Origin: Paenibacillus amylolyticus
GTDB taxonomy: Bacteria > Bacillota > Bacilli > Paenibacillales > Paenibacillaceae
Direction of reading: 5' to 3'
Length of the DNA: 64,000 bases
NCBI RefSeq assembly: GCF_001570725.1
Contig: NZ_BCNV01000001.1
Span: 744,001-808,000, forward strand
The notes under the pieces were generated by a model, which saw only the letters and a program-made list of their open reading frames with translations, did not search any database and was not told the DNA's origin. This document shows positions 1 through 10,637 of the stretch, piece by piece (within the stretch, counting starts at the first letter, position 1; each line of letters begins with the position of its first letter). A program made the position numbers and the translations under genes.

Positions 1-111
1 GCCAGCGTAATGATCAACAAGTATATCCATGTATGCAGTACATTGTTGTGAAAGGCCCAACGCTTGGCAGAGTCATAGGACGTTGACATGAACCTACTAG
101 GAGGAGATGGA

Positions 112-3100
112 ATGCGCGGGAAATGGTTAAGGTTATGCTTGGTAGCTGTGATGGTTTTCAGTTTGTTACCAGGTATCGGTACAGAAGGATCACGTGTGAA
201 TGCTGCAGCAGCCGGGGATATGTTACTGGCTCACTCGTATGAGGATGGTACGACTCAAGGGTGGACGGCGAGAGGCGGAGTAACCGTCGCGGCTACCGGA
301 GATCAGGCATATGAAGGGGCGTATTCACTTCAGACCACGGGACGAACAGCGGCATGGCATGGCCCTGCATTATCTTTGACAGGTGTAGTAGAGAAGGATG
401 CAGTAGTTGAGATCTCCGGTTATGTGAAGCTGGTCCCAGGCTCCGTACCTGCCAATCTGAAATTTACGGTGGAACGTCGGGATGGCAACGAGCCTGCGCA
501 GTACGATCAAGTGAATGCAGCTCAGCAAGTGACGGATCAGGAGTGGGTCAAACTGCAGGGTCAGTACAGTTTCCAGCAAGGAACCGATCTGTTGTTGTAT
601 CTGGAGAGTGGCGATCCCACCAGTGCATACCTGCTGGATGCGTTCAACGTTCGGATGGTGACACCTGCACCAGAGAATCCGGGTGAGCCTGGCGAACCTG
701 GCGCACAACTGTTTGCGGCTGATTTTGAAGACGGGAACCTTGGCAGTTGGCGTTCACGGGGCAGTGAGCATTTGGAGGTAGTAACTGGCATCGGTCATAA
801 CAGCACACACAGCCTGAAAACCTCGTCCCGGACAGAGACGTTCCACGGACCACTGATTGAGGTGCTGGATCATCTGCAAAAGGGAAGTACCGTTCATGTG
901 TCGTTCTGGGCGATGTATGATGAAGGACCTGCGAGTCAGGTTATTAACGGTTCATTGGAGAAAGAGTACAATAACGACGCTTCAAGTCGAGAATATGCTA
1001 CGTTTGCCTCTGCAACTCTGAACAAAGGACAGTGGAAAAAAATCGAGGCGGATGTGGTGATCCCCGGAGAAAATAGCGGCATCACCGGATTCCGCATGTA
1101 TGCAGAGACACCTTGGAAGACGTCAGCGGAAGTGACGCCGGCGGATACGATTACTTTTTACGTGGATGATGTACTAATCACGGAAGCCGAAAAAATTGAA
1201 ATAGAGCCGAACATTCCGAATCTAGTGGATGTTGTGGGACAACACTATGCAATGGGAGCGGCAATCGACCAGTCTGCAATGGATGCCGAAGATCCGCATT
1301 CCCAGTTGTTGACGAAACATTTTAATAGTATTACAGCTGGGAACTTCATGAAAATGGATGCGATGCAGCCTCAGGAAGGACAGTTTGTCTGGTCAGAGGC
1401 GGATCGTCTGGTGAACTTCGCCGAAGCAAATGACATGGAGGTAAGAGGTCATACACTGTTATGGCATAGTCAGGTGCCGGACTGGTTCTTTACCGATCCA
1501 AATGATGCATCGAAACCTGCCACGCGGGAACAGTTGCTTGCACGGATGAAAACCCATATTCAAACCATCGTGACCCGGTACAAAGGAAAGGTTCATACAT
1601 GGGATGTCGTCAATGAAGTCATCTCAGACGGAGGCGGCTTGCGGAATGAGGCAAGTAATTCCAAGTGGAGAGATATTATTGGGGATGTGGATGGCGACGG
1701 AGATGACAGTGATTACATTGAGCTAGCTTTCCGATATGCACGTGAGGCTGACCCTGATGCTGTACTGGTGATTAATGACTATGGAATGGAAGGCAATGGA
1801 AACAAGGTGAATGATATGGTGAAGCTTGTAGAGAAGCTGCTTGCCAAAGGAACACCGATTGATGCGGTTGGATTCCAGATGCATGTATCCATGTACGGAC
1901 CGGATGTAAAGCTCATTCGTGAGGCTTTTGAGAAAGTGATCGCTCTGGGTGTAAATGTACAGGTTACAGAGCTGGACGTTTCGATCTATTCGAGTAATTC
2001 TGAACTGGAGATGCCTGTCACAGATGAATTAATGCTGCAACAAGCTTACCGTTATCGTGAACTGTTCGACCTGTTCGACGAGCTGGGAAAACGCGGCGTA
2101 ATGGACAGTGTTACAGTATGGGGACTTGCGGATGATGGTACATGGCTTGATAATCATCCAGTCAAAGGACGCAAAGATGCACCATTGTTATTTGATCGTA
2201 AATTAAAAGCAAAACCGGCATTTTGGGCACTGGTGGACCCTACCACCCTTCCGATCTATCGTAATGAATGGACAGCATTGAAGGCCAGCCCTTCTTTCCC
2301 GAATCACAAAGGACAGGAAGATATTCTTTGGGGTGCTGTAAAAGGACTTGAAATTAATCATCTGGCAGATGGTACATCTGCGGTTACGGGTGAGGCTCGT
2401 ATGATGTGGGATGCCAAAAAGGTGAATTTACGAGTGGAAGTGAAGGATACCATACGTCGCAAAGGGGATCAGGTGCAGGTTTTCCTCGCGGAAGAAGTCA
2501 AGGGGACAGGCGCTGCAACTTCTGAAGCTGATCTGTCTGCCAAGAAAAAAAATCCGCCGTCTGCAAATGGTCAATATACATTTAAACGGGATGGCGGTAA
2601 AGGCAAAGATAAAAATACTTACAACGTACAGGAGACAAAAAACGGTTATGTTGTATACGCATCACTGCCTATGTCAGCTGCTTCACTTACCGAAGGCCAG
2701 ATCTTGTCTCTGGATTTTCGGATTACGGACGAATATGCTGCTGGAAAGACAGCTACGATCGTATGGAATGATATTTCCAATCAGCAACCCGACAAACCAG
2801 CCAACCGAGGCAAACTGAAGCTCGGTTCTGTCTTGAAACAAACCAAGGTCACTTATGGCAAACCTGTCATTGATGCGAAAAAGGATAACGTTTGGAAAAA
2901 GGCTGCATCAGTTAAAACGGATATCTGGGTGGTCGGAAACTCCGGTGCAACGGCGACTGCACATCTGTTATGGGATGAGGAATACCTGTACGTATTGGCA
3001 GATGTGAAAGATCCTTTGCGAAGCAAATTAAGTTCTAATGCCCATGAGCAGGATTCGATCGAGATTTTTATCGACCCGAGCAAAGATCAGACAACATACT

Positions 3101-3405
3101 ACCAGGAGGATGATGCCCAGTACCGGGTTAACTTTGATAATGAGAGTTCTTTTGGAGGAAATGCACGGAAAGAAAGCTTCAAATCAGCCACCCGATTAAC
3201 AAGTGGGGGCTATATAGTTGAGGCGGCGATCCCACTGGAGAGTGTTCTTGCTGAGGGGAAAAGATGGATCGGATTCGATCTTCAGGTTAATGATGATGGC
3301 GCCGGGGATGGCAAGCGAAGCAGTGTCTCCATCTGGAGTGATGCATCAGGTAATTCTTATCGAGATACTTCCGGTTTTGGGAGTTTGTTACTGACTCGCA
3401 AATAG
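112..3405 (+). CDS. Secreted multidomain GH10 endo-1,4-beta-xylanase
   Basis: Hydrolyses internal beta-1,4 bonds of xylan outside the cell. The start is set at ATG 112 because AGGAGGAG ends a few bases before it; an in-frame ATG at 88 lies upstream of that ribosome site. Order seen: signal peptide (about residues 1-32), two CBM22/CBM4-9-like carbohydrate-binding modules (about 40-180 and 200-355), GH10 catalytic domain (about 365-715), then two CBM9-like modules (about 730-915 and 930-1097). The GH10 acid/base Glu sits in WDVVNEV (codon at 1615) and the nucleophile Glu in VTELDV (codon at 1969), so it should be active. No SLH anchor is visible, so it is probably released. It stands alone, followed by a distant hairpin at 3585. 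Multi-CBM xylanases of this build are typical of Paenibacillus. Confidence 0.95.
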   Translation: MRGKWLRLCLVAVMVFSLLPGIGTEGSRVNAAAAGDMLLAHSYEDGTTQGWTARGGVTVAATGDQAYEGAYSLQTTGRTAAWHGPALSLTGVVEKDAVVEISGYVKLVPGSVPANLKFTVERRDGNEPAQYDQVNAAQQVTDQEWVKLQGQYSFQQGTDLLLYLESGDPTSAYLLDAFNVRMVTPAPENPGEPGEPGAQLFAADFEDGNLGSWRSRGSEHLEVVTGIGHNSTHSLKTSSRTETFHGPLIEVLDHLQKGSTVHVSFWAMYDEGPASQVINGSLEKEYNNDASSREYATFASATLNKGQWKKIEADVVIPGENSGITGFRMYAETPWKTSAEVTPADTITFYVDDVLITEAEKIEIEPNIPNLVDVVGQHYAMGAAIDQSAMDAEDPHSQLLTKHFNSITAGNFMKMDAMQPQEGQFVWSEADRLVNFAEANDMEVRGHTLLWHSQVPDWFFTDPNDASKPATREQLLARMKTHIQTIVTRYKGKVHTWDVVNEVISDGGGLRNEASNSKWRDIIGDVDGDGDDSDYIELAFRYAREADPDAVLVINDYGMEGNGNKVNDMVKLVEKLLAKGTPIDAVGFQMHVSMYGPDVKLIREAFEKVIALGVNVQVTELDVSIYSSNSELEMPVTDELMLQQAYRYRELFDLFDELGKRGVMDSVTVWGLADDGTWLDNHPVKGRKDAPLLFDRKLKAKPAFWALVDPTTLPIYRNEWTALKASPSFPNHKGQEDILWGAVKGLEINHLADGTSAVTGEARMMWDAKKVNLRVEVKDTIRRKGDQVQVFLAEEVKGTGAATSEADLSAKKKNPPSANGQYTFKRDGGKGKDKNTYNVQETKNGYVVYASLPMSAASLTEGQILSLDFRITDEYAAGKTATIVWNDISNQQPDKPANRGKLKLGSVLKQTKVTYGKPVIDAKKDNVWKKAASVKTDIWVVGNSGATATAHLLWDEEYLYVLADVKDPLRSKLSSNAHEQDSIEIFIDPSKDQTTYYQEDDAQYRVNFDNESSFGGNARKESFKSATRLTSGGYIVEAAIPLESVLAEGKRWIGFDLQVNDDGAGDGKRSSVSIWSDASGNSYRDTSGFGSLLLTRK

Positions 3406-3584
3406 AATATTCAGATATGGATTTGAATACGAAAATGTCAGGTATTTAACATCCGTATTTCTGGAAAAAAGTGTTGATTTTCAAGGCTAGGACGTTTAGA
3501 CTATATACATTGATATTAAACGGGTTCCGATGTATGACACCGGCTTGAACTAAGTCTGTGTTCACAAGTCAAATGATGCGGAGG

Positions 3585-3625
3585 GAGTGCCTGTCATCCA
3601 GACAGCGCACTCGCTTCTTTTTTAC
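3585..3625 (+). terminator. Rho-independent terminator between xylanase and c-di-GMP gene
   Basis: Hairpin with outer arms GAGTGC/GCACTC and inner arms CTGTC/GACAG (one bulged C), followed by TTCTTTTTTT. It lies about 180 bases after the xylanase stop and 48 bases before the next start, so it may end the xylanase transcript or be a leader terminator of the downstream gene. Confidence 0.7.
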
Positions 3626-3672
3626 ATTTTTGCATACATATGAGGCATTTCCCGGTTGAAAGGAAAGAGTGA

Positions 3673-6153
3673 GTGGAGCACCTACATGGTACGTACAACT
3701 TAGAACTTGTTATTTTATCCTATATTATTGCATCGCTAGCTTCGTACGCAGCGCTTGACCTTGCGGGTCGTGTAAGCCGGACTAGTGGGATGGCGCGGAG
3801 TGTATGGCTTACCTGCGGCGCAGTCTCCATGGGTTTGGGAATCTGGTCCATGCATTTCGTAGGTATGCTGGCTTTTGTTCTGCCTACGCAGGTCTCCTAT
3901 TCCACCGGTAAGGTTGTTCTATCTGTTCTGCTTGCTATTATCGCATCAGGTGTGGCCTTGAACATTGCGGGTAGACAATCCGGCAAGATAAGCAAGCTCA
4001 TGATTGCTGGAGTACTTATGACAGCAGGGATCAGCTCGATGCATTATGTGGGCATGGCAGCGATGTCGACTCCTGTGACGTATGAGGCGGGCAGAGTGGT
4101 ATTGTCCATTCTGATTGCAGCCATTGCTTCATTCGCGGCATTGTGGCTCATGTTTTTCTTCCGTTATCGTCAATCCAGACATACCTGGGTTTACAAGATG
4201 GGGAGCGGTCTCATTATGGGTGTGGGGATATCCGGAATGCACTATACCGGAATGTCAGCTGCGCATTTTCATCATTCAGATGGGTCGATGACTAGTTCAG
4301 GGATGCAGATTGAGCCAGGTATTCTCGCCTATTTGATCGCATCGGGCACATTTATTGCACTTGGCTTGACGTTGTTTGGCATATTTATCAATCAGCGAAT
4401 GTCACAGAAAGATCGACGGATTCATGAGAATGAGCAGTGGTACCAGGCCCTGTATCATAACCATTCGGATGCCATTATTTCAGTGAATAAGGAAGGTATT
4501 GTCAAAGGCATTAATGCGGCTGTAACGACGATCACCGGATATCCTGAAAAAGAAGTCATGGATCGTTCCATTGATGAGATTGCTCAACGGATTGATATCG
4601 AATGGATCAGTGAATTTGATTCCATCGACTGGGATGATAATGGGATGGAGCAGGCGCACTACATGGCCAAGATGAGAGACATACAGGGTGAACTTCTGGA
4701 CCTTAGTATTGTTGTAGTTCCTGTTGTGATTGATGGTAAGCATGTGGGAAGTCACATTCTGATCAAGGACATTACGGAAGAGAAACAGGCTCAGGAGAAC
4801 ATTCGTCACCAGGCTTTGCATGATCCGTTGACGGGGCTGCCCAATCGGCGCAAGTTGGATGAAGTGCTGGCTTATACAATTCAAGATTCAGAAGGAAAAG
4901 GAAATTCATTTGCCGTTATGGTCATGGATATAGACCGGTTCAAGATGATTAATGACTCGCTGGGACATTCCATTGGGGATGTATTTCTAAGAGAAGTTAG
5001 TAACCGGATCATGGCAGCTATAAAAGCTTCTGATCCCTTGGCTATGGAGAATGTTATGCTGGCCCGCATGGGTGGTGACGAGTTCACATTAGTTGTAACC
5101 CATGATCAAGCGACAGAGGTACGCGTGGCAGAACTTGCAAAAGAGATTGTGGAAGCTATTCAGTTACCTTACCGCTTGAAGGAGAATGACTTTTACGTGA
5201 CAGCCAGTATCGGAATTGCGATGTATCCGAATCATGGCGCAGGCGTGGATGCTTTGCTGAAACATGCGGACTCCGCCATGTATGAAGTGAAGAAGAACGG
5301 CAAGAATGGTTTTCAGTTCTACACCGCTCAACTGGATTCGGAACTCTATGAACGTATTGAACTGGAAGGTTACCTCCGTAAAGCATTGGAGCGCGATGAG
5401 ATGGTCTTGTACTATCAACCACAGATTCGTACCGAGGATAGTCGCATGATTGGTGTGGAGGCTCTTATTCGTTGGAATCATCCACTCAAAGGTCTGCTCG
5501 CACCCAATGTGTTCATCCCGCTTGCAGAAGAGACGGGCATGATCTATGAAATTGGCAACTGGACTCTGCGCGAAGCATGCAGGCAGATGAAGCTCTGGCA
5601 TGCCAGTGGTGGACCACTCATTCCGGTATCGGTTAACTTGTCCAGCCAGCAGTTCCATCAATCCAATTTGGTAGAACAGGTCAAAAATGCACTCCATGAG
5701 ACAGGGCTGGATGCTCGATATCTGGAGCTGGAGATTACAGAGAGCATGATGATGGATGCAACAGTATCCACGGCGATCCTGAACGAACTAACGGCGCTAG
5801 GTGTCAAGATCAGCCTGGATGATTTCGGTACGGGATACAGTTCACTGAGTTATCTGAAGCATTTCCCGATTCACAAGCTCAAGATTGATCGTTCATTCGT
5901 GACGGACATTACAGAGAGTCACAGTGATCAGGCGATTGTGGCGACCATTATATCAATGGCACAGAATCTCAAGATGGAAGTCATTGCCGAAGGCATTGAG
6001 ACGAAAGGTCAACTGGATATTTTGATGCAGAATGACTGCCGGGAGATTCAGGGATATTATTTCAGTCGTCCTTTGCCGGCAAGTGAAGTGGAGCATGACT
6101 TTTTTGTACCGCTGCGGTTGCAGGTTAATGGTACACCACCGGTACAATCCTAA
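3673..6153 (+). CDS. Membrane MHYT-PAS-GGDEF-EAL c-di-GMP enzyme
   Basis: Predicted to make and/or degrade cyclic-di-GMP at the membrane. GTG start at 3673 preceded by GAAAGGAAAG. The N-terminal ~245 residues hold the seven-helix MHYT sensor with its repeats (MHFVGM, MHYVGM, MHYTGM), the family's proposed metal or gas ligands. A PAS domain follows (about 260-375), then GGDEF (about 380-550) with an intact GGDEF signature, and EAL (about 565-815) with EAL, NLSSQQF, ELEITES, DDFGTGYSS and AEGIE, i.e. all the usual catalytic motifs. The inhibitory I-site RxxD expected five residues before GGDEF is absent (MENV there), so product feedback on the cyclase half is unlikely. Single gene, closed by a terminator at 6169. 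Direction of net activity cannot be told from sequence. Confidence 0.93.
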   Translation: MEHLHGTYNLELVILSYIIASLASYAALDLAGRVSRTSGMARSVWLTCGAVSMGLGIWSMHFVGMLAFVLPTQVSYSTGKVVLSVLLAIIASGVALNIAGRQSGKISKLMIAGVLMTAGISSMHYVGMAAMSTPVTYEAGRVVLSILIAAIASFAALWLMFFFRYRQSRHTWVYKMGSGLIMGVGISGMHYTGMSAAHFHHSDGSMTSSGMQIEPGILAYLIASGTFIALGLTLFGIFINQRMSQKDRRIHENEQWYQALYHNHSDAIISVNKEGIVKGINAAVTTITGYPEKEVMDRSIDEIAQRIDIEWISEFDSIDWDDNGMEQAHYMAKMRDIQGELLDLSIVVVPVVIDGKHVGSHILIKDITEEKQAQENIRHQALHDPLTGLPNRRKLDEVLAYTIQDSEGKGNSFAVMVMDIDRFKMINDSLGHSIGDVFLREVSNRIMAAIKASDPLAMENVMLARMGGDEFTLVVTHDQATEVRVAELAKEIVEAIQLPYRLKENDFYVTASIGIAMYPNHGAGVDALLKHADSAMYEVKKNGKNGFQFYTAQLDSELYERIELEGYLRKALERDEMVLYYQPQIRTEDSRMIGVEALIRWNHPLKGLLAPNVFIPLAEETGMIYEIGNWTLREACRQMKLWHASGGPLIPVSVNLSSQQFHQSNLVEQVKNALHETGLDARYLELEITESMMMDATVSTAILNELTALGVKISLDDFGTGYSSLSYLKHFPIHKLKIDRSFVTDITESHSDQAIVATIISMAQNLKMEVIAEGIETKGQLDILMQNDCREIQGYYFSRPLPASEVEHDFFVPLRLQVNGTPPVQS

Positions 6154-6168
6154 ATTCTTTTATATGCC

Positions 6169-6211
6169 AAGCGGCAAGTCCCCGTGTATGTCGGGAACTT
6201 GCCGCTTTTTT
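6169..6211 (+). terminator. Terminator after MHYT-GGDEF-EAL gene
   Basis: Stem AAGCGGCAAGT/ACTTGCCGCTT extended by CCCG/CGGG with a 7-base loop, running into TTTTTT. It lies between convergent genes. Confidence 0.85.
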
Positions 6212-6246
6212 GGTGTCTTATCTTTTGATAGTCTTTATCCAAAACC

Positions 6247-7683
6247 TCACAAAAACTTGCGGTGGTGCTTCTTGCCATCATACGTAAACCAGATCGGTTT
6301 ATCCTCGACACGTGTCTCCACATGCACCGTGCGTCCCCAGAGGCGATATAGATAAGGCAGGGTGCGTTCCATATATTTCAGATCCAGCTCGATGCCTTCA
6401 TATTGATGTTTGAGCACGAGTTCTCCGGTCCGCAAATAGTCAGCATCTTGCACGACCAGATAAGGGGATCCCCCGTTGACACGTGAAAATACGAGCTGAT
6501 CCCGTATGTTTTCCCAGGCCTTATCGGTAATTTTCCAGTCCGGGCCTTTTTTCTCGAATACGTAGAGGTCGAGGTCTTCGGTTAATTGCTTGGTCATGTA
6601 ATTGCGGATAAAGGAGGTATCGGAATCGAATTCACGCACCTCGAACATTTTGGCACGACCTTGCCCCGGTTTACGACCCCAACGTTCCTGTTCTTCACGG
6701 GTTGGATTATCCCAGCGGCGTTCAATATCCTCGAAAATCTTCAGTCCCAGATAATACGGATTCAGACTTTGTTTGGATGGTTGCACCACGGATGAGTTGA
6801 GTTTGGCAAATTCGATCGTATCTTCACTGTTCAGATCGAGCTCGCGTATAATGCGTTGATGCCAGTAGGATGCCCAGCCTTCGTTCATGATTTTGGTTTC
6901 CATCTGTGGCCAGAAATAAAGCATCTCTTCACGCATCATACTCATGATATCCCGCTGCCAGTCGGTCAGTACTTCCGAAAATTCCTGAATAAACCACATA
7001 ACATCCTTCTCCGGTTCAGGAGGGAAATGATGGACCTGTATGCCTTCGGCTGGTGCTTCTTCGGCCTGCACGACGTCAAGTGACCATAAATCATCATAGC
7101 GACCTTCTGGCCGTGGAGCTTTCTCACCACGCTGCTCCCGCATTTTCATCTCCATGTAACGTTGTTTGTCCAAATGGCGGGGTTTAATCAGCTGTGGGTC
7201 CACATGTTCCTGAATTGCGATCACGGCATCGATAAATGCTTCAACCGCTTCCGTTCCGTACTCCATCTCATAATTACTAATCCGATCCGCTGTAGCGGCC
7301 ATACTTTCGACCATATTACGGTTGGATTTGGAGAAGCGGGCGTTATTTTTGAAAAAATCGCAGTGCGCCAGTACGTGGGCTACGATTAATTTGTTCTGAA
7401 TCAGAGAATTTCCATCCAGCAGGAAGGCATAACAAGGGTTGGAGTTAATGACAAGCTCATAAATTTTGCTGAGTCCAAAATCATATTGCATTTTCATCTT
7501 ATGAAATGTTTTGCCGAAGCTCCAGTGGCTGAATCTGGTCGGCATGCCGTAGGCTCCAAATGTATAAATAATATCCGATGGGCAGATTTCGTACCGCATG
7601 GGGTAATAATCCAGGCCAAATCCATCGGCAATCTCCATAATCTCGGCAATGGCGTATTCTAGGTCGCGGATCTCATCTGTCAT
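6247..7683 (-). CDS. spoVR: SpoVR family protein (stage V sporulation protein R)
   Basis: SpoVR-family protein, needed for normal spore cortex in Bacillus; biochemical activity unknown. 478 residues, the usual family length, and recognisable throughout, for example in the N-terminal stretch with [16 protein letters not shown] and in [12 protein letters not shown]. Its ATG overlaps the stop of yhbH (ATGA, 7680-7683), so the two are translationally coupled. In many bacteria this pair sits with prkA, a Ser/Thr kinase gene; prkA is not next to it here. Expression in the mother cell during sporulation is inferred from family knowledge. Confidence 0.95.
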   Translation of the reverse strand: MTDEIRDLEYAIAEIMEIADGFGLDYYPMRYEICPSDIIYTFGAYGMPTRFSHWSFGKTFHKMKMQYDFGLSKIYELVINSNPCYAFLLDGNSLIQNKLIVAHVLAHCDFFKNNARFSKSNRNMVESMAATADRISNYEMEYGTEAVEAFIDAVIAIQEHVDPQLIKPRHLDKQRYMEMKMREQRGEKAPRPEGRYDDLWSLDVVQAEEAPAEGIQVHHFPPEPEKDVMWFIQEFSEVLTDWQRDIMSMMREEMLYFWPQMETKIMNEGWASYWHQRIIRELDLNSEDTIEFAKLNSSVVQPSKQSLNPYYLGLKIFEDIERRWDNPTREEQERWGRKPGQGRAKMFEVREFDSDTSFIRNYMTKQLTEDLDLYVFEKKGPDWKITDKAWENIRDQLVFSRVNGGSPYLVVQDADYLRTGELVLKHQYEGIELDLKYMERTLPYLYRLWGRTVHVETRVEDKPIWFTYDGKKHHRKFL

Positions 7684-8849
7684 CTAACGCTGCCTCCTTC
7701 CCTTTTCTGGAAAAAGCTGCGCAAAGCTTTGTACACTTCGCCTTTTTCTTTGATCACATAATACATGAATTGATCCATCTTGATATGACGGTAAGCCGAC
7801 ATCAGTGTGCTGCTGCGGTTGTATTGATTCACCTCGCCGTACCCAAACATGTTGCTGCGCTTCATTAACTCACCAATCAGCTTCACACACCGTTCGTTAT
7901 CCGAGGTGAGGTTATCCCCGTCAGAGAAGTGGAATGGGTAGATATTGTAGCTGGAAGGTGGGTAACGACTGTCAATAATATCCAGCGCCTTCATATATAC
8001 AGAGGAGCAGATGGTGCCTCCACTTTCGCCACGGGTAAAGAACTCTTCTTCGGTCACTTCCTTGGCTTCCGTATGATGGGCGAGGAAAACAATCTCGACC
8101 TTCTCATACTGGCGGCGTAGAAAACGAGTCATCCAGAAGAAGAAGCTGCGCGCGCAGTATTTCTCAAATGAACCCATGGACCCGGATGTATCCATCATGG
8201 CAATAATAACGGCATTGGATTGTGGAATGATTTTGTCTTCCCATGTCTTGTAGCGCAGGTCATCCGGACTGATGTGATGGATGCCTGGTGTGCCGGTCGT
8301 TGCATTGCGGCGCAGATTCTCCATTATGGTACGTTTCTTATCAATATTGGACTGCATGCCTTTTTTGCGAATATCGTTGAATACCACCGTATGTGTCTCA
8401 ATCAGGTCTTTATCTTTCTGCTTCAGATCGGGTAATTCCAGCTCAGCGAAAAGCATATCTTCCAGTTCCTCAATACTAACTTCGGCTTCCACAATATCAT
8501 GACCAGGCTGATCACCAGCTTTTTCGCCTTTACCGGGTTTCTGCGAGGCAGCGGGATCACGACCGATGACGTCTCCGACCTGACTGTCACCGTCTCCTTG
8601 GCCGACATGTTTTTGCTTCTGGTAGTTATACACAAAACGGTACTCATCCAGACTGCGGATCGGTACCTTGATGATTTGTTTTCCATCAGACATGATGATG
8701 TTTTCTTCCGTGATCAGATCAGGCAGATTCTGCTTGATGACATCTTTCACCTTTTGCTGATGGCGCTGCTGGTCTTGGTACCCTTTGCGGTGAAGCGACC
8801 AATCTTCCTTCGACACGACGAACGAGTAAGGCTGGTGTGAATTTGACAT
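7680..8849 (-). CDS. yhbH: YhbH / UPF0229 family sporulation protein
   Basis: UPF0229 protein associated with sporulation and, in other phyla, with the PrkA stress kinase; molecular role not settled. Start chosen at 8849 (begins MSNSHQPY) because a GGGGGGTG ribosome site sits just upstream; an in-frame ATG five codons earlier overlaps that site. The C-terminal half is a von Willebrand A-like domain with a MIDAS-type DTSGSMGS motif, which suggests metal-dependent protein binding. A charged, Gly-rich linker (about 90-130) separates it from the N-terminal part. First gene of the yhbH-spoVR pair, divergent from the MFS gene at 9107. Confidence 0.93.
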   Translation of the reverse strand: MSNSHQPYSFVVSKEDWSLHRKGYQDQQRHQQKVKDVIKQNLPDLITEENIIMSDGKQIIKVPIRSLDEYRFVYNYQKQKHVGQGDGDSQVGDVIGRDPAASQKPGKGEKAGDQPGHDIVEAEVSIEELEDMLFAELELPDLKQKDKDLIETHTVVFNDIRKKGMQSNIDKKRTIMENLRRNATTGTPGIHHISPDDLRYKTWEDKIIPQSNAVIIAMMDTSGSMGSFEKYCARSFFFWMTRFLRRQYEKVEIVFLAHHTEAKEVTEEEFFTRGESGGTICSSVYMKALDIIDSRYPPSSYNIYPFHFSDGDNLTSDNERCVKLIGELMKRSNMFGYGEVNQYNRSSTLMSAYRHIKMDQFMYYVIKEKGEVYKALRSFFQKREGGSVR

Positions 8850-9106
8850 GTAGGCACCCCCCATTGATTACGCGGCACAGTTTGGCCTGTCGGTAATTAA
8901 GTATATTCACGGGCGAGGACGATATGTGATGAGAGTGGATATAAAATGATACAATTACGCAAGTTCACCTCTGAGGTAAGATGAGTCTTAAGAATAGAAC
9001 CTGCTCCATTTTTTACATAAACAGTGAACAAGTGTGATATCCTTCCTTTACAATAGGAGAAAGACATTGATCAAATAATAGAGATGCATGTAAAGGAAGG
9101 ATTCAT

Positions 9107-10444
9107 GTGAATAAAAAGGCGATCAAGGCTTGGATTATGTATGATTGGGCCAACTCGGCGTATGCAACAACAGTACTGGCGGCAGTATTGCCTGTATTCT
9201 ATGCTTCGGTGGCTGCAGCTACGCTGGATACGGATACCGCTGCCTCCTACCTGGCCTATACACATTCCATTGGCATGTTGTGCGTAGCTCTGTTAACACC
9301 GTTGCTTGGTACGTTGGCTGATTTGTCAGGACGGAAGGGTGACTTCCTGCGTGTATTTGCAATCATAGGCATCTTTGCTACATTGGGATTCAGCGCAATT
9401 GGAGAAGGGGACTGGCTCCTTGCTTCTGCGTTACTGGTCATTTCGACCATTGGTTTTGCGGGTGGTAACACCTTTTACGATGCGATGCTGCCGGATTTGG
9501 TTCCCGTGGAACGCAGGGACATGATATCCTCCAAAGGTTATGCCTATGGATATATTGGAGGAGGCTTGCTGCTTGTCGTAAACATGCTGATGATACAGCA
9601 ACCGGGCTGGTTTGGGATGAGCAGTACACTGGCAGGTACAAGGCTTGCGTTTATCTCCGTATCGTTGTGGTGGTTACTGTTCTCAATACCGATCTTTCGC
9701 CATGCTCCGAGACGGCCTGCATCACCGGACATGCCTGGATCATGGAAAGGGTACGCCGTGGTGGGCGTTCGCAGACTGCGGCAAACCTTCCGTCAGATGC
9801 GCCGTTTTCCCCAGTTAATCCGTATGCTGGTGGCTTTCTGGTTTTTTAATGACGGCATTAATACCATCATTCTGATGGCTACGATCTATGGGACAAGTAT
9901 TGGCATTGGTACAGCCGACTTGATGCTCGCACTACTGCTGACACAGTTCATCGGATTTCCGTGCACCTTGTTATTGGGAGCATGGGCACAGCGCTGGGGA
10001 GCGAAGCAGGTATTGATCGTGAGTTTATCCGTGTACATATGTATTGTGATTCTTGGTTATTTCATGACACAAGCGAGCCACTTTTATATACTCGCTGGGC
10101 TGGTTGGTGTCGTGCAGGGTGTGAGTCAATCCACAGCTCGTTCCCTGTTTAGCAATCTGATGCCAGCTGGCAGAACGGGAGAGTATTTTGGTTTTGTGAA
10201 TATTACAGGCAAATTCTCTTCGATCTTCGGTCCGTTTGTGTTTGGTTATGTTGGGCAGATCACTGGTTCCACGCGTTGGGGCATTCTGTCACTCATCTTC
10301 TTTTTCGTCGCTGGAATTGCTGTATTGTTAACCGTGAAGGTACAAAAGGGGATGCAGGATGCTACACTGGCAGATCAGGAAGAAGAGCGAAAAGGGCGTA
10401 TCGGAGCTGTTGGGAAAGGTTCAAATGTAAGGTTTACGGGCTAG
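9107..10444 (+). CDS. MFS transporter of the UMF1/Atg22-like family
   Basis: Twelve-helix integral membrane transporter of the Atg22/UMF1 branch of the major facilitator superfamily, recognisable from the N-terminal YDWANSAYATT motif that is diagnostic for this branch. Substrate unknown; eukaryotic members export amino acids from vacuoles, which cannot be carried over safely. GTG start at 9107 with AAGGAAGG upstream. 445 residues, full length. Single gene, divergent from yhbH across a 257-base intergenic region in which no clear promoter was identified. Confidence 0.88.
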   Translation: MNKKAIKAWIMYDWANSAYATTVLAAVLPVFYASVAAATLDTDTAASYLAYTHSIGMLCVALLTPLLGTLADLSGRKGDFLRVFAIIGIFATLGFSAIGEGDWLLASALLVISTIGFAGGNTFYDAMLPDLVPVERRDMISSKGYAYGYIGGGLLLVVNMLMIQQPGWFGMSSTLAGTRLAFISVSLWWLLFSIPIFRHAPRRPASPDMPGSWKGYAVVGVRRLRQTFRQMRRFPQLIRMLVAFWFFNDGINTIILMATIYGTSIGIGTADLMLALLLTQFIGFPCTLLLGAWAQRWGAKQVLIVSLSVYICIVILGYFMTQASHFYILAGLVGVVQGVSQSTARSLFSNLMPAGRTGEYFGFVNITGKFSSIFGPFVFGYVGQITGSTRWGILSLIFFFVAGIAVLLTVKVQKGMQDATLADQEEERKGRIGAVGKGSNVRFTG

Positions 10445-10637
10445 TTTTTCATCGGTTTTCATACTAATTCCTTAATGGATACTCTTGTGGCTTCAGGCAT
10501 TGTTCCTCACAGAACATGTCTGGAGCTTATTCGCGTTTGTGCATCCTACTCAGAATTGCTCATGAATAAGTGCTTAAACGACAGACAGCAGAATACAGTG
10601 AAAGAGTAACAATTTATGAAAAGGTGAAAATAAAAGA

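Noticed and set aside
1-111. Promoter or cre site for the xylanase
   Set aside because: No convincing -35/-10 pair or catabolite-response element; the regulatory region may lie outside the window.
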